From: Rhodanobacteraceae bacterium
GTDB lineage: Bacteria; Pseudomonadota; Gammaproteobacteria; Xanthomonadales; Rhodanobacteraceae
Assembly: GCA_025928585.1 (NCBI GenBank)
Contig: JAICJG010000002.1
Coordinates: 1 to 63,033, forward strand
DNA length: 63,033 nt
Direction of reading: 5' to 3'
Below the pieces are notes generated by a model that did not search any database, was not told where the DNA came from, and worked only from the letters and a program-made list of their open reading frames with translations. Below, in pieces: positions 45,405 through 53,839 of this stretch. The translations under genes were made by a program, and so were the position numbers. Position 1 is the stretch's first letter; each line of letters opens with the position of its first letter.

Positions 45405-46814
45405 TCAATCCCCGCGTGGGCGGACCCGCACGATCGCCGTCATGCGGTCGACGAAGGTCTGTTTGCGGTTGAACTGCATCGGCAGCAGCGGCGTCACCGA
45501 AACTTCGTTGAGCTTGACGTGCTCGAGCTTGCCGTCGGCACCGAAGAACGTCGCGCCGAGCACGTCGTGGATCACGTACGGCTGTCCGTGCAGCCGGCCG
45601 ATCACCATCATCACGTGCCCGGGGATGTAGACGAGGTCGCCGACCTCGAGCGAGTGCACGGCGCGCATGCGTTCGGCGCGCGACGTCGAGGCCCCGAACG
45701 CCGTGCGGTCGGCCGCGGGACTGACGCTCTGCGCGCTGGTGTTGCGCGGCATCAGGATGCCCATGCTGCGGTACACGTCCGACACGAAGCCGGAGCAGTC
45801 GCGGCCGTCGTAGGCATCGCCCCAGCCGTAGCGTTCGCCGAGGAACTTGAAAGCCTGGCGGATGATGTTGGCGCGGGTCAGGTCCAGGTAGCCCGCCTGG
45901 GTGTCGGTGTTCCGTTGCAGCAACGCATGCGTGAAGCCCAGGCTGCCGTCCGGGTTGCGGACCGGCAGTTCGAGCACCCACGCAGCGTCCGGCCCCTCGC
46001 CGTTGACCGGCTGGTCGGCCGGCCAGTCCGGGTCGAACGGCACGCGCGTGCCCATGTCGAGCTGCAGTTGCGACACCGCGGGCTGCTCGGGTGTGAACAC
46101 GGTACGCACCGACGCGCCCGTCACCACCCGGTACGGCGCCTTGTCGGTGTAACCGAACACTTCGCGGGCATCGCCGATCGCCACATATTTCTTCTCGACC
46201 CACGCGCGGTAGCGGGGAGACTCGACGAAATACCATTCGCCGTCGCGGCTCTCGTGCAACACCGCCACCGGCGTGCCGGGCACCAGCGCCGTTTCCTGGA
46301 ACCGGTCGATGTCGGTTTCGCCCGGCTCGCTGAAGACGCGCAGCATGGTCGGGAAGGTGCGAAGCGCCGCGCGGTGCGCCACCAGTCCGTACTGCACGTT
46401 CACCTGGGCGGGGATCCGGTCGAGCGCCAAGTCGTGGACGAATCCATCCAGCCGCGCCCGGGGCACCGCCTGGCCGTGCACGTCGTAGAACGCATGCCGG
46501 GCCCAATGCGAGCGGTGTTCGATCCACGACTTCAAGGTCTTGCCGTCCAGCTTCGCCGGCAGGTCGTGCAGGTCGTAGACCTCCGGATCGAGCTTGGTGA
46601 CGCGTGCGTCGTAGGTGGCGATGGCCTGCCGGTCCATGATCACCTGGTCCGGGTGCGCGAGCCGGTCCAGCCAGAACTGCGGCGTCAATTGCGGGGCTTC
46701 CACGCCGATCACGCCGTGTGCCGGCATAGGCAGCGGGTTTGCCGCGCGCGCCGCGAGCGGAGTCCAGCCCACGGCCAGGAACAGGGCGAGCGCTGCGGGA
46801 ATCAGGATGCGCAT
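45405..46814 (-). CDS. Exported SH3 / NlpC-P60 gamma-D-Glu-meso-DAP endopeptidase
   Basis: This 469-residue protein has a signal peptide (ALALFLAVGWTPLAARA), an N-terminal domain of the kind that precedes SH3b repeats in such enzymes (FWLDRLAHPDQVIMDRQAI), SH3-like segments around VPGTPVAVLHESRDGEWYFV, and a C-terminal NlpC/P60 domain. The catalytic residues are Cys in DGRDCSGFVSDVYR, His in IPGHVMMVIG and His in YVIHDVLG. Homologues cut the gamma-D-Glu-DAP bond of free wall peptides (YkfC/dipeptidyl-peptidase VI group). It is the third gene of the APC-M61-NlpC run, 82 bp after M61, and ends 24 bp from the convergent transglutaminase-like gene. Confidence 0.9.
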   Translation of the reverse strand: MRILIPAALALFLAVGWTPLAARAANPLPMPAHGVIGVEAPQLTPQFWLDRLAHPDQVIMDRQAIATYDARVTKLDPEVYDLHDLPAKLDGKTLKSWIEHRSHWARHAFYDVHGQAVPRARLDGFVHDLALDRIPAQVNVQYGLVAHRAALRTFPTMLRVFSEPGETDIDRFQETALVPGTPVAVLHESRDGEWYFVESPRYRAWVEKKYVAIGDAREVFGYTDKAPYRVVTGASVRTVFTPEQPAVSQLQLDMGTRVPFDPDWPADQPVNGEGPDAAWVLELPVRNPDGSLGFTHALLQRNTDTQAGYLDLTRANIIRQAFKFLGERYGWGDAYDGRDCSGFVSDVYRSMGILMPRNTSAQSVSPAADRTAFGASTSRAERMRAVHSLEVGDLVYIPGHVMMVIGRLHGQPYVIHDVLGATFFGADGKLEHVKLNEVSVTPLLPMQFNRKQTFVDRMTAIVRVRPRGD

Positions 46815-46896
46815 GGATTTATTTTCCTCGTCGCCCGCGCCGGGTTGCGGCGCGGGCGTTTCGTGCCGACAGCGGGGCGCCGCGGGATCGGGTGTG

Positions 46897-48804
46897 TCAG
46901 TGCGCCGCGCGGCTGGTGCGCCGCGGGGCGAGGATCTGCTTCAGGTAGTCGGGCTTGCCCGCCACCCGCAGGAGCTGCGGATATCGGGGCCCCCCGTGGT
47001 AATCGATCGCGTGGGTCTCGATGCCGCCGTCCTCCCGGACGCGGACCTGCAAGGGCTGCCGGGTGTGCTCCGCGCGGGCAATGTCCGCACGCAGCAATGC
47101 CGTGCTGTAGGCCTGCCCGTCGATCGCGACGATCTGCATGTGCGGGGCGAGGCCGGCCTTGAAAGCCGGACCGTTCCACAGGACGTCCTCGATCGTGCCC
47201 TTGTGGTCGAGGAACAGCCCCACCGAGAACATCGCGTTGACGCCGCTCGGGCTGAGTTCGCCCGGCCCGACGTTTTCGAGCGCGCTCTGGAACCGCGAAG
47301 GTTGGTCGGTGTAAGCGAGGCGCCAGCCGCTGCCTTCGATGCCCGAGAGTAGCGGCACCTCGCCATCCACGCCCTCGATCCAGCCGTCAAGAAATCCGCG
47401 CCAGTCGTACGGCTGGACCGCATTCAGCGCCGCGACGACGTCGTCGAAGGAATAGGTGCGCGTGACGAAACTGCCGTTGTCGGCACTGAAGAAACGTCTG
47501 GCGAAATCGTCGAGCGAATGGCGGCCGCCGCTCAACGTGCGGATTTTCGTGTCGACGGCGAGCCACAGCAATTCGCCTTCGCGGTAGAAGTCGGTCTGCC
47601 GCCGCCAGTTCGCCCATGCCTTGGGCGAGCCGTACAGCAACTGGGCGGCCACGGTGGTGTCGATCAGCGGCCGCCAGGCGCGTCCGGTCTGGTGGGCCAT
47701 GACCGCCGCGCGATAGGCCACCGCCTGCCGCCATGTTTCGGGCGACCACAGCCCGCTGCGGACCGTCAGCACGTCACCCAGGTACACGGTGAGGCTTTCG
47801 TACATCCACAGCATCCGCGAATGTTCGGGGCGCTCGAAATCGGGCTGCCACAGCTTCGCCGGACGCATGAACTTGCCATTCCACGAGTGCACGTATTCGT
47901 GCGGCAGGAACGAGGCGCTCAGCATGAAGTGATCGGCGTCGCTGAACATGCCGGCGCCGATGTGGGAACGGTCGTCGCTCGACTGATGGTGCTCGAGGCC
48001 GCCGCGCGAGGTGTAGTCGCTCAATACCAGCAGGAAGTGGTAGTCCCTGTAGTGATGAGACTGGAACAGCGCCTGGGCCTGCTCGATCAGGCGGCGGTAA
48101 CCGGCGACCTGCCGATCGGAGATGTGGAGCACGGCGGCATCGTCGCCCACCATGTCGAGATAGCGGCGCACCGACGAGCCGGCCGGGGTGAGGTCGATCT
48201 CGCGGAAGTACTTGCCGGCGATTACCGGCGAATCGACCAGCGTGTTGAACGGCACCGGCTCGAATGTGATGCGCCCGTCGCTCGCGCTCTCCGTCGTCAG
48301 CGCGCTCGCGTGGCGCCAGCCGGCGGGGATCACCAGGGTGGGCCGGTAGAGCTGGTCCCGGGCCGGTGATCCCGCGCGATACAGTGCGACGTGGTCCCAG
48401 GTGAGGTCGAGCAGGTTGCGCGTGGCGCGATCCTCGGCCGGGAATTCGAAGCGGATGTCGATCCGTTGCGTGGCGGGCGGCACCGTCAGGTGGAACGTGA
48501 ACATGTCCACTTCGTCGCGATGCCATGCGATGCGTTTGCCATTGGCGCTGATTTCGAGACCCATCAGGGTGCCGATCGGCCCATCCGGGGAATGGTCGCC
48601 CGGAATGTACTTCGGGTAGTAGAGCGTCAATGGCCCCGGCTGGACCGGCATCACCTCGTGTACGTACAGGAGCTTCTGTTCGGGGTGCGCCAGCCGGACC
48701 GTCAGATCGACCGTACCGGCCGCTGCGTTCGCCTGCGTCTGCGCGAGGCCGGGCACGGGCGCGAGGAAGGCGAGGGCGATCAGCAGCACCGACAGTCGTT
48801 TCAT
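46897..48804 (-). CDS. Exported M61 family (glycyl) aminopeptidase with PDZ domain
   Basis: This 635-residue metallopeptidase has a signal peptide (LLIALAFLAPVPGLAQ), a beta-sandwich N-terminal domain, and the zinc motif FLPHEYVHSWNGKFMRP with the downstream Glu in LWMYESLTVYLGD. A C-terminal PDZ domain (FSVGLFLDHKGTIEDVLWNGPAFKAGLAPHMQI region) is also present. M61 enzymes remove N-terminal Gly or Ala residues. Placed between an amino-acid permease and an NlpC/P60 peptidase, it probably trims peptides in the periplasm. The ATG at 48804 is the first residue of the signal peptide and is well spaced from GGAG. Confidence 0.92.
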   Translation of the reverse strand: MKRLSVLLIALAFLAPVPGLAQTQANAAAGTVDLTVRLAHPEQKLLYVHEVMPVQPGPLTLYYPKYIPGDHSPDGPIGTLMGLEISANGKRIAWHRDEVDMFTFHLTVPPATQRIDIRFEFPAEDRATRNLLDLTWDHVALYRAGSPARDQLYRPTLVIPAGWRHASALTTESASDGRITFEPVPFNTLVDSPVIAGKYFREIDLTPAGSSVRRYLDMVGDDAAVLHISDRQVAGYRRLIEQAQALFQSHHYRDYHFLLVLSDYTSRGGLEHHQSSDDRSHIGAGMFSDADHFMLSASFLPHEYVHSWNGKFMRPAKLWQPDFERPEHSRMLWMYESLTVYLGDVLTVRSGLWSPETWRQAVAYRAAVMAHQTGRAWRPLIDTTVAAQLLYGSPKAWANWRRQTDFYREGELLWLAVDTKIRTLSGGRHSLDDFARRFFSADNGSFVTRTYSFDDVVAALNAVQPYDWRGFLDGWIEGVDGEVPLLSGIEGSGWRLAYTDQPSRFQSALENVGPGELSPSGVNAMFSVGLFLDHKGTIEDVLWNGPAFKAGLAPHMQIVAIDGQAYSTALLRADIARAEHTRQPLQVRVREDGGIETHAIDYHGGPRYPQLLRVAGKPDYLKQILAPRRTSRAAH

Positions 48805-48936
48805 GGTCCACTCCGGAGTTCAAGCGCGGGTCATGCTACGCCGCGGCGGAGACGGCAGGCCATATGCCAGATCGCATACCCGGGATCCGCGGCGATGCTT
48901 CCGCGAAGCCGCGCAAGCGTGGCATCGCCGGTGCCG

Positions 48937-50304
48937 TCACCGCGTCTCCCGCGAGAGCCGCTTGGCTTGGCGCGCGGCGCGGCCCTGCCACCAGATCCAC
49001 AGGAAGTAGAGCGGCACGCCGGCGAGGGTGATGAGGATGCTCGCGATCGTGGACCAGAATTGCGTGAACAGGGAGTTGATGACGATCGCGAAGGTCGCGA
49101 GCACGAACAGCGCCGGGATCAGCGGGTAGCCGAGCGCCCGGTAGGCGCGCGGGAAATCCGGGCGCTTCACGCGCAGGATGAAGATGCCGATCGCGCACAG
49201 CGCAAGGAACGGCCACACGCCGAGCACATAGCCCTCGGCCAGCTGCATGAAATCGCGCAGCAACACGTAGATCACCGCGATCACCACGATGAAGGCGATC
49301 GCGACATACGGCGTCTCGTATTTCGGGTGGACCTTGCCGACGGTGCGGAAGAACAGGCCGTCCTCGGCCATCGCGTAGAACACCCGCGGGCTGGAGAGGA
49401 TGCTGCCGTTCAACGTGCCGAACACCGACAGCATCACCAGCGCGCCGATCAGGGAGGCACCGGCGCGGCCCAGCACCACGGTGGCGGCGTCGGTCGCCAC
49501 GGATTTCGAAGCGGCGAGTTGCGGCACCGACAGCGCCCGCAGGTAGGCGGCGTTGATCAACAGGTACACGACCAGCACCACCAGCACGCCGCCGATCAGT
49601 GCCAGCGGCAGGTTGCGCTGCGGGTTGCGCACTTCGCCCGAAAGGGTGGTCAGGTTCTGCCAGCCATCGTACGCCCACAGTGCCGCGACCAGGCCGATGC
49701 CGATGCCCGACCACTTCGCCATTCCCATCGGTTCGGCGGCGAGCGGATTGGCCGCACCGCCCGGCGCCAGCAGGAAGATCGCGGCCGAAAGCCCGACGAT
49801 CGCGAGCACCTTGGCACCGGTCGAGAGGTTCTGGATCGCCGCGCCCAGCTTCACCGAGCGCACGTTGGCGGCCGCGACCACGAGGATCAGCACCGCCGCG
49901 ATCCCGTGCTGCAACGGTACCGGGATCGGCACGAAGAAACCCAGGTATTCGGCGAACATCAGGCTTTGCGCGGCCCAGGAGATCGGCGTGGTCAGCAGCC
50001 ACATCCAGCCGAACAGGAACGCCAGCGGCCGACCGTAGGCTTCGCGCAGATACACGTAGGGACCGCCGGCCTCCGGGTACATCGCGGCGAGTTCGGCGAT
50101 GGAGAGCGCGCCGAACAGCGCGATGATCCCGCCCAGGACCCACACCAGCGTGATGCCGGTGAGATTGCCGGCTTCGGCGGCGATCGGGGAGGGGACGCGG
50201 AAGATGCCGCTGCCGATGATCACGCCGACCACCACCGCCACGCCGGTCGCGAGGCCGAGCTTGCGCGGCAGCTGGTGTGGCGCGGAGGGCGAAGTGGTCG
50301 TCAT
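48937..50304 (-). CDS. APC superfamily amino-acid permease
   Basis: This 455-residue inner-membrane transporter has twelve predicted helices. It opens with KLGLATGVAVVVGVIIGSGIF, the APC substrate-binding GSGIF motif, and GGIIALFGALSIAELAAMYPEAGGPYVYL follows, with VKRPDF and a basic C-terminal tail. It probably takes up amino acids or their exchange products. The ATG at 50304 is chosen because upstream codons lack hydrophobic character. It is the first gene of a three-gene run with the M61 and NlpC/P60 peptidases. It is divergent from the TonB receptor gene across a 380-bp interval holding element D, so it may share that control. Confidence 0.9.
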   Translation of the reverse strand: MTTTSPSAPHQLPRKLGLATGVAVVVGVIIGSGIFRVPSPIAAEAGNLTGITLVWVLGGIIALFGALSIAELAAMYPEAGGPYVYLREAYGRPLAFLFGWMWLLTTPISWAAQSLMFAEYLGFFVPIPVPLQHGIAAVLILVVAAANVRSVKLGAAIQNLSTGAKVLAIVGLSAAIFLLAPGGAANPLAAEPMGMAKWSGIGIGLVAALWAYDGWQNLTTLSGEVRNPQRNLPLALIGGVLVVLVVYLLINAAYLRALSVPQLAASKSVATDAATVVLGRAGASLIGALVMLSVFGTLNGSILSSPRVFYAMAEDGLFFRTVGKVHPKYETPYVAIAFIVVIAVIYVLLRDFMQLAEGYVLGVWPFLALCAIGIFILRVKRPDFPRAYRALGYPLIPALFVLATFAIVINSLFTQFWSTIASILITLAGVPLYFLWIWWQGRAARQAKRLSRETR

Positions 50305-50455
50305 GGCCGGGCATCGTACATGCAAGCGGCGCGTGTGTAGAGGCGGTCGAGGGCCGCAGGGCGCATGCACGTGGCCGCCCGCGTGCATCGGGAAACACAT
50401 GGCGGACAGCCGCCTTCAGGGACATTCCGAAGGCTGCCTCGCGTAACGAAACCAT

Positions 50456-50519
50456 AACCTTCGGCTATGTCGGGTGATCGTCTTTTCATTGGTGGTTTTC
50501 GTTGGCCAATGGGTATGCT
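50456..50519 (+). promoter_or_regulatory. Shared LysR-type promoter element, copy D (TonB receptor)
   Basis: AACCTTCGGCT (50456-50466), 20 bp, CATTGG (50487-50492), 21 bp and TATGCT (50514-50519) are in series. The dyad is more degenerate than in A-C, but spacing and the TCTTTTCATTGGTGG block are kept. It drives a leader of about 160 bases before the receptor ATG. The rest of 50305-50685, between divergent genes, shows no coding sequence. Confidence 0.75.
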
Positions 50520-50685
50520 CGGGAGCGCACTGCGAGCGGTTGGCCGACAGCGGCTTTAACCGTCACGTCCGCTTCGATGATGCCGGTCGATGGATCGGCG
50601 CTTCGTTGCGTGTGGCGGGGGGAAGCAAAGCCGTGGCTTCGTCAAGCTCCCTGCGCCCGAATTCCACACTGAGAAGGTACCTACC

Positions 50686-53600
50686 ATGAAGGGCAAGTCT
50701 TTGCGCGCGTCGCGTTGCACGCGTATTTTCCAGCGCAATGCGCTGGCACTTGCGATCGGCGGCTCCGTCGCGCTCGCTTTCAGCGGTGGCGCGTTCGCGC
50801 AGGCCGTAAACGGCACCATCCAGGGCAAGGTGCCGGTCGCTCCCAACGAGGCGGTCCAGATCACCGGCGGCGCGGGCTACAACCGTACCATCACGGTCGG
50901 GCCGTCCGGCGAGTATTCGATCACCCTGCCGGTCGGCACCTATACCGTATCGTTGCTGCAGAACGGACAAGTGGTGCAGAGCCAGAGCGACGTGGCGCCG
51001 GCTGCCGCGGGGGCGGTGACGGTCAACTTCACGTCCACTGTCGCCAATGCACAGACTCTCGACACCGTCAATGTCTCGGCGACCGCGATTCCCGCCATCG
51101 ACGTGACCACCACCAACCAGGTCCTCACCATCACGCAGAAGCAGTTGCAGCAGTTGCCCCTCGGGCACGCGGCGGAAGACATCGCGATGCTGGCGCCCGG
51201 CGTGCAGCCGGGTTCGGCGGTACTGGTCGGCGGTCCGCTCGGCACCGGTGCCGTGACCTTCGGCGGCGCGTCGACGGCGGAGAACTCGTATTACATCGAC
51301 GGCATGCTCACCAGCGCCGCCCTCGACGACCAGGGTGGCATCGGGCTGCCGTACAACTCGATCGAGCAGCAACAGACCTTCATCTCGGGCTACGGTGCCA
51401 AGTACGGCCGCTCCATCGGCGGCGTGATCAACCAGATCGGCAGGACCGGTTCCAACGAATGGCACTTCGGCGTCCGCGCGCAGTGGGAGCCAACGAACTG
51501 GCACAGCGATCCAAAGAACGCCTACTACGCCAATCCGCTGGTCACGCGGGTCGGCCACCACGCCGGGGAGTTGTACTCCTACAACCAGAGCAACCACGGC
51601 ATGAACACGGTCTATGACGCGTATGTCAGTGGCCCGATCATCAAGGACAAGCTGTTCTTCTTCCTCGGCGCCGAGCAGGACGACTCGAAGTACGCGAGCG
51701 TCAACTGCAAGTACTGCCTGAACACGGAATCCTTCGACCAGACCCACAAGCCCAAGATCTACGCGAAGCTCAACTGGAACATCAACGACAGCAATTTCCT
51801 GACGTTGACCGCGCTGCAGAGTTCCTACAAGTCCTGGGACTGGACCCACCACTACGACTACGACACGCATACCGCGACGAGCTTCTTCTACAAGGGCCAG
51901 ACGGGCAAGAACGTCTACCGGATGGGCGTACTCAACTACACCTCCTACATCACCGACAACCTGACCCTGCATGCGATGTATGGCAAATCGCACGAACAGT
52001 ACGGGAGCTTCCAGCCGGGCTTCCCAGGGTACGATCCGAACATGGTGTTCGTTGGCGGCACCAGCAACGAAAACCCCGCGTTCACGCCGAACGGACCGAT
52101 CTACAATTCGCAGAATGCCCTGACGGTTACGCCGGACAACCATCGGGTCGACCTCACCGATTACCGCGTCGACCTCGATTACAAATGGGGCAACCACGAT
52201 TTCCAGGTCGGTATCGACAACGACATCACGAAGGACCTCAACGACGGCGTCGAAGGTACCGGTCCGGGGTACGGATGGTCGTACGGGCTCGTCGAAGGGG
52301 ATGATATCGGCAAGCCGCTGGTCGGCGCCGATCCGAACTCGATACCGTACGTGGCGCCGGTGAATTCGAACCCGGCGGGTGCGGGCGGCTATTACGTGGA
52401 AAAACTCATCCAGTCCTACAGCCCGTCCACGCGGGTCGTCGAGCGCGCGCAATACATCCAGGACCGCTGGCAAATCACGCCGGACTTCCTGCTGACGCTG
52501 GGCTTGCGCAACGACCAGTTCGTCAACTACGACGCGGCTTCCAATCCGTACATCCGGTTGACCAGCCCCAACTGGTCGCCGCGCATCGGGTTCAGTTGGG
52601 ACGTGCACGGCGACTCCACCATGAAGGTGTTCGGCAATGCGGGGCGCTATTACCTGACACTGCCGGTCGGCGTCGGCACGACCGTGACCGCGCCCATCGT
52701 CAACGTCACGGAATACGGCACCTATACCGGCATCGACCCGGCCACCGGCGCCCCGACGGGATTCCAGCCGCTGCCGCAGAATCCAGCGGGCGGTGTGTCG
52801 TGTTGCAACCAGTACGGCTATCCGCGCAACAACCTGACCGTTGCTTCGCAGAACATCAAGGCGCCGTACTCCGACAATTTCGTGTTGGGCATGCAGCAGA
52901 AGCTCCATTTCCTGACCACCGACTGGGTGTTCGAGGCCACCGGCACCTACGAGAAGCTGGGTGAGATGATCGGCGGGACGGATGATGCCGCTTCGATGTG
53001 CGCGGAAGGCGTGCGCGAGGGCTATACCTGGATGACCCCGGATACCTGCAGCCAGTGGGTGCAGAGCCCGGTCATGGTCAATCCGGGCGTGGACCAGAAG
53101 ATCTACGTGAAGGCGCCCGACGGATCGCTGCGCCTGATCAACTGGACTGCGGCGGATCAAACCTTCGAGATGGGGCCCAAGCGCAACTACTACGCGCTGG
53201 ACCTGTCGCTCACCCACGTGTGGGACGGCAAGTGGTTCGCCAAGTTCGACTACGTGTTCTCGAAGCTGTACGGCAACGATGCCGGTCCGGTCGGGCCGAT
53301 GTACGAGTCGAGCGGCGTCGTCGCTTACCTCACTGCGGTCTGGGCGTACCCCAGGATCATGGACAATTCGAACGGTGTCCTGGGTACGTCACGCAAGCAC
53401 TCGTTCAAGCTCTACGGTGCCTACGCGATCAATCCCGACTGGACCGTCGGGGCCAACCTGTGGATCGCCTCCGGCACGCCGCGGATGTGCCGCGGGCGGT
53501 ACGGAGCGGATCAGGTGCGCCTGCATACGTCGAGCCAGTACCACTGGTGCGGCGGCGTGCCCATCGCGCCGGGTTCGGGGGTGCCGCCGTACGGGGCGAA

Positions 53601-53829
53601 GCACACGCCGTGGATCCACAACGTCGACCTGAGCGTGGACTACAAGCCCGGCTGGGCCGAGCACAAGCTCGACTTCAAGTTCCAGGTCTTCAATGTGTTC
53701 AACAAGCAGACGCCCACGTTCTACGGAGACTATTTCATCTCGACGTCCAGCCCCGGCACCAGCTACAACATGATCGAGGCCCGCATGCCGCCGCGTTATG
53801 CACGCATCTCGGTTGCCTACAACTGGTGA
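50686..53829 (+). CDS. TonB-dependent outer membrane receptor with N-terminal carboxypeptidase-regulatory-like domain
   Basis: This 1047-residue receptor has a long signal peptide (ALALAIGGSVALAFSGGAFAQ) and a CarboxypepD_reg-like beta-sandwich (YSITLPVGTYTVSLLQNGQV). A possible TonB box region (TLDTVNVSATAI) and a plug domain (LPLGHAAEDIAMLAPGVQPGS) follow. A 22-strand barrel rich in aromatic pairs ends in RISVAYNW with terminal Trp. This is the OmpA-related/oar type common in Xanthomonadales, often used for peptides or glycans. Element D upstream links it to the wall-peptide regulon, so I infer import of muropeptides or other peptides. The ATG at 50686 has a GAGAAGG site. Confidence 0.92.
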   Translation: MKGKSLRASRCTRIFQRNALALAIGGSVALAFSGGAFAQAVNGTIQGKVPVAPNEAVQITGGAGYNRTITVGPSGEYSITLPVGTYTVSLLQNGQVVQSQSDVAPAAAGAVTVNFTSTVANAQTLDTVNVSATAIPAIDVTTTNQVLTITQKQLQQLPLGHAAEDIAMLAPGVQPGSAVLVGGPLGTGAVTFGGASTAENSYYIDGMLTSAALDDQGGIGLPYNSIEQQQTFISGYGAKYGRSIGGVINQIGRTGSNEWHFGVRAQWEPTNWHSDPKNAYYANPLVTRVGHHAGELYSYNQSNHGMNTVYDAYVSGPIIKDKLFFFLGAEQDDSKYASVNCKYCLNTESFDQTHKPKIYAKLNWNINDSNFLTLTALQSSYKSWDWTHHYDYDTHTATSFFYKGQTGKNVYRMGVLNYTSYITDNLTLHAMYGKSHEQYGSFQPGFPGYDPNMVFVGGTSNENPAFTPNGPIYNSQNALTVTPDNHRVDLTDYRVDLDYKWGNHDFQVGIDNDITKDLNDGVEGTGPGYGWSYGLVEGDDIGKPLVGADPNSIPYVAPVNSNPAGAGGYYVEKLIQSYSPSTRVVERAQYIQDRWQITPDFLLTLGLRNDQFVNYDAASNPYIRLTSPNWSPRIGFSWDVHGDSTMKVFGNAGRYYLTLPVGVGTTVTAPIVNVTEYGTYTGIDPATGAPTGFQPLPQNPAGGVSCCNQYGYPRNNLTVASQNIKAPYSDNFVLGMQQKLHFLTTDWVFEATGTYEKLGEMIGGTDDAASMCAEGVREGYTWMTPDTCSQWVQSPVMVNPGVDQKIYVKAPDGSLRLINWTAADQTFEMGPKRNYYALDLSLTHVWDGKWFAKFDYVFSKLYGNDAGPVGPMYESSGVVAYLTAVWAYPRIMDNSNGVLGTSRKHSFKLYGAYAINPDWTVGANLWIASGTPRMCRGRYGADQVRLHTSSQYHWCGGVPIAPGSGVPPYGAKHTPWIHNVDLSVDYKPGWAEHKLDFKFQVFNVFNKQTPTFYGDYFISTSSPGTSYNMIEARMPPRYARISVAYNW

Positions 53830-53839
53830 CGGCGTAGAG

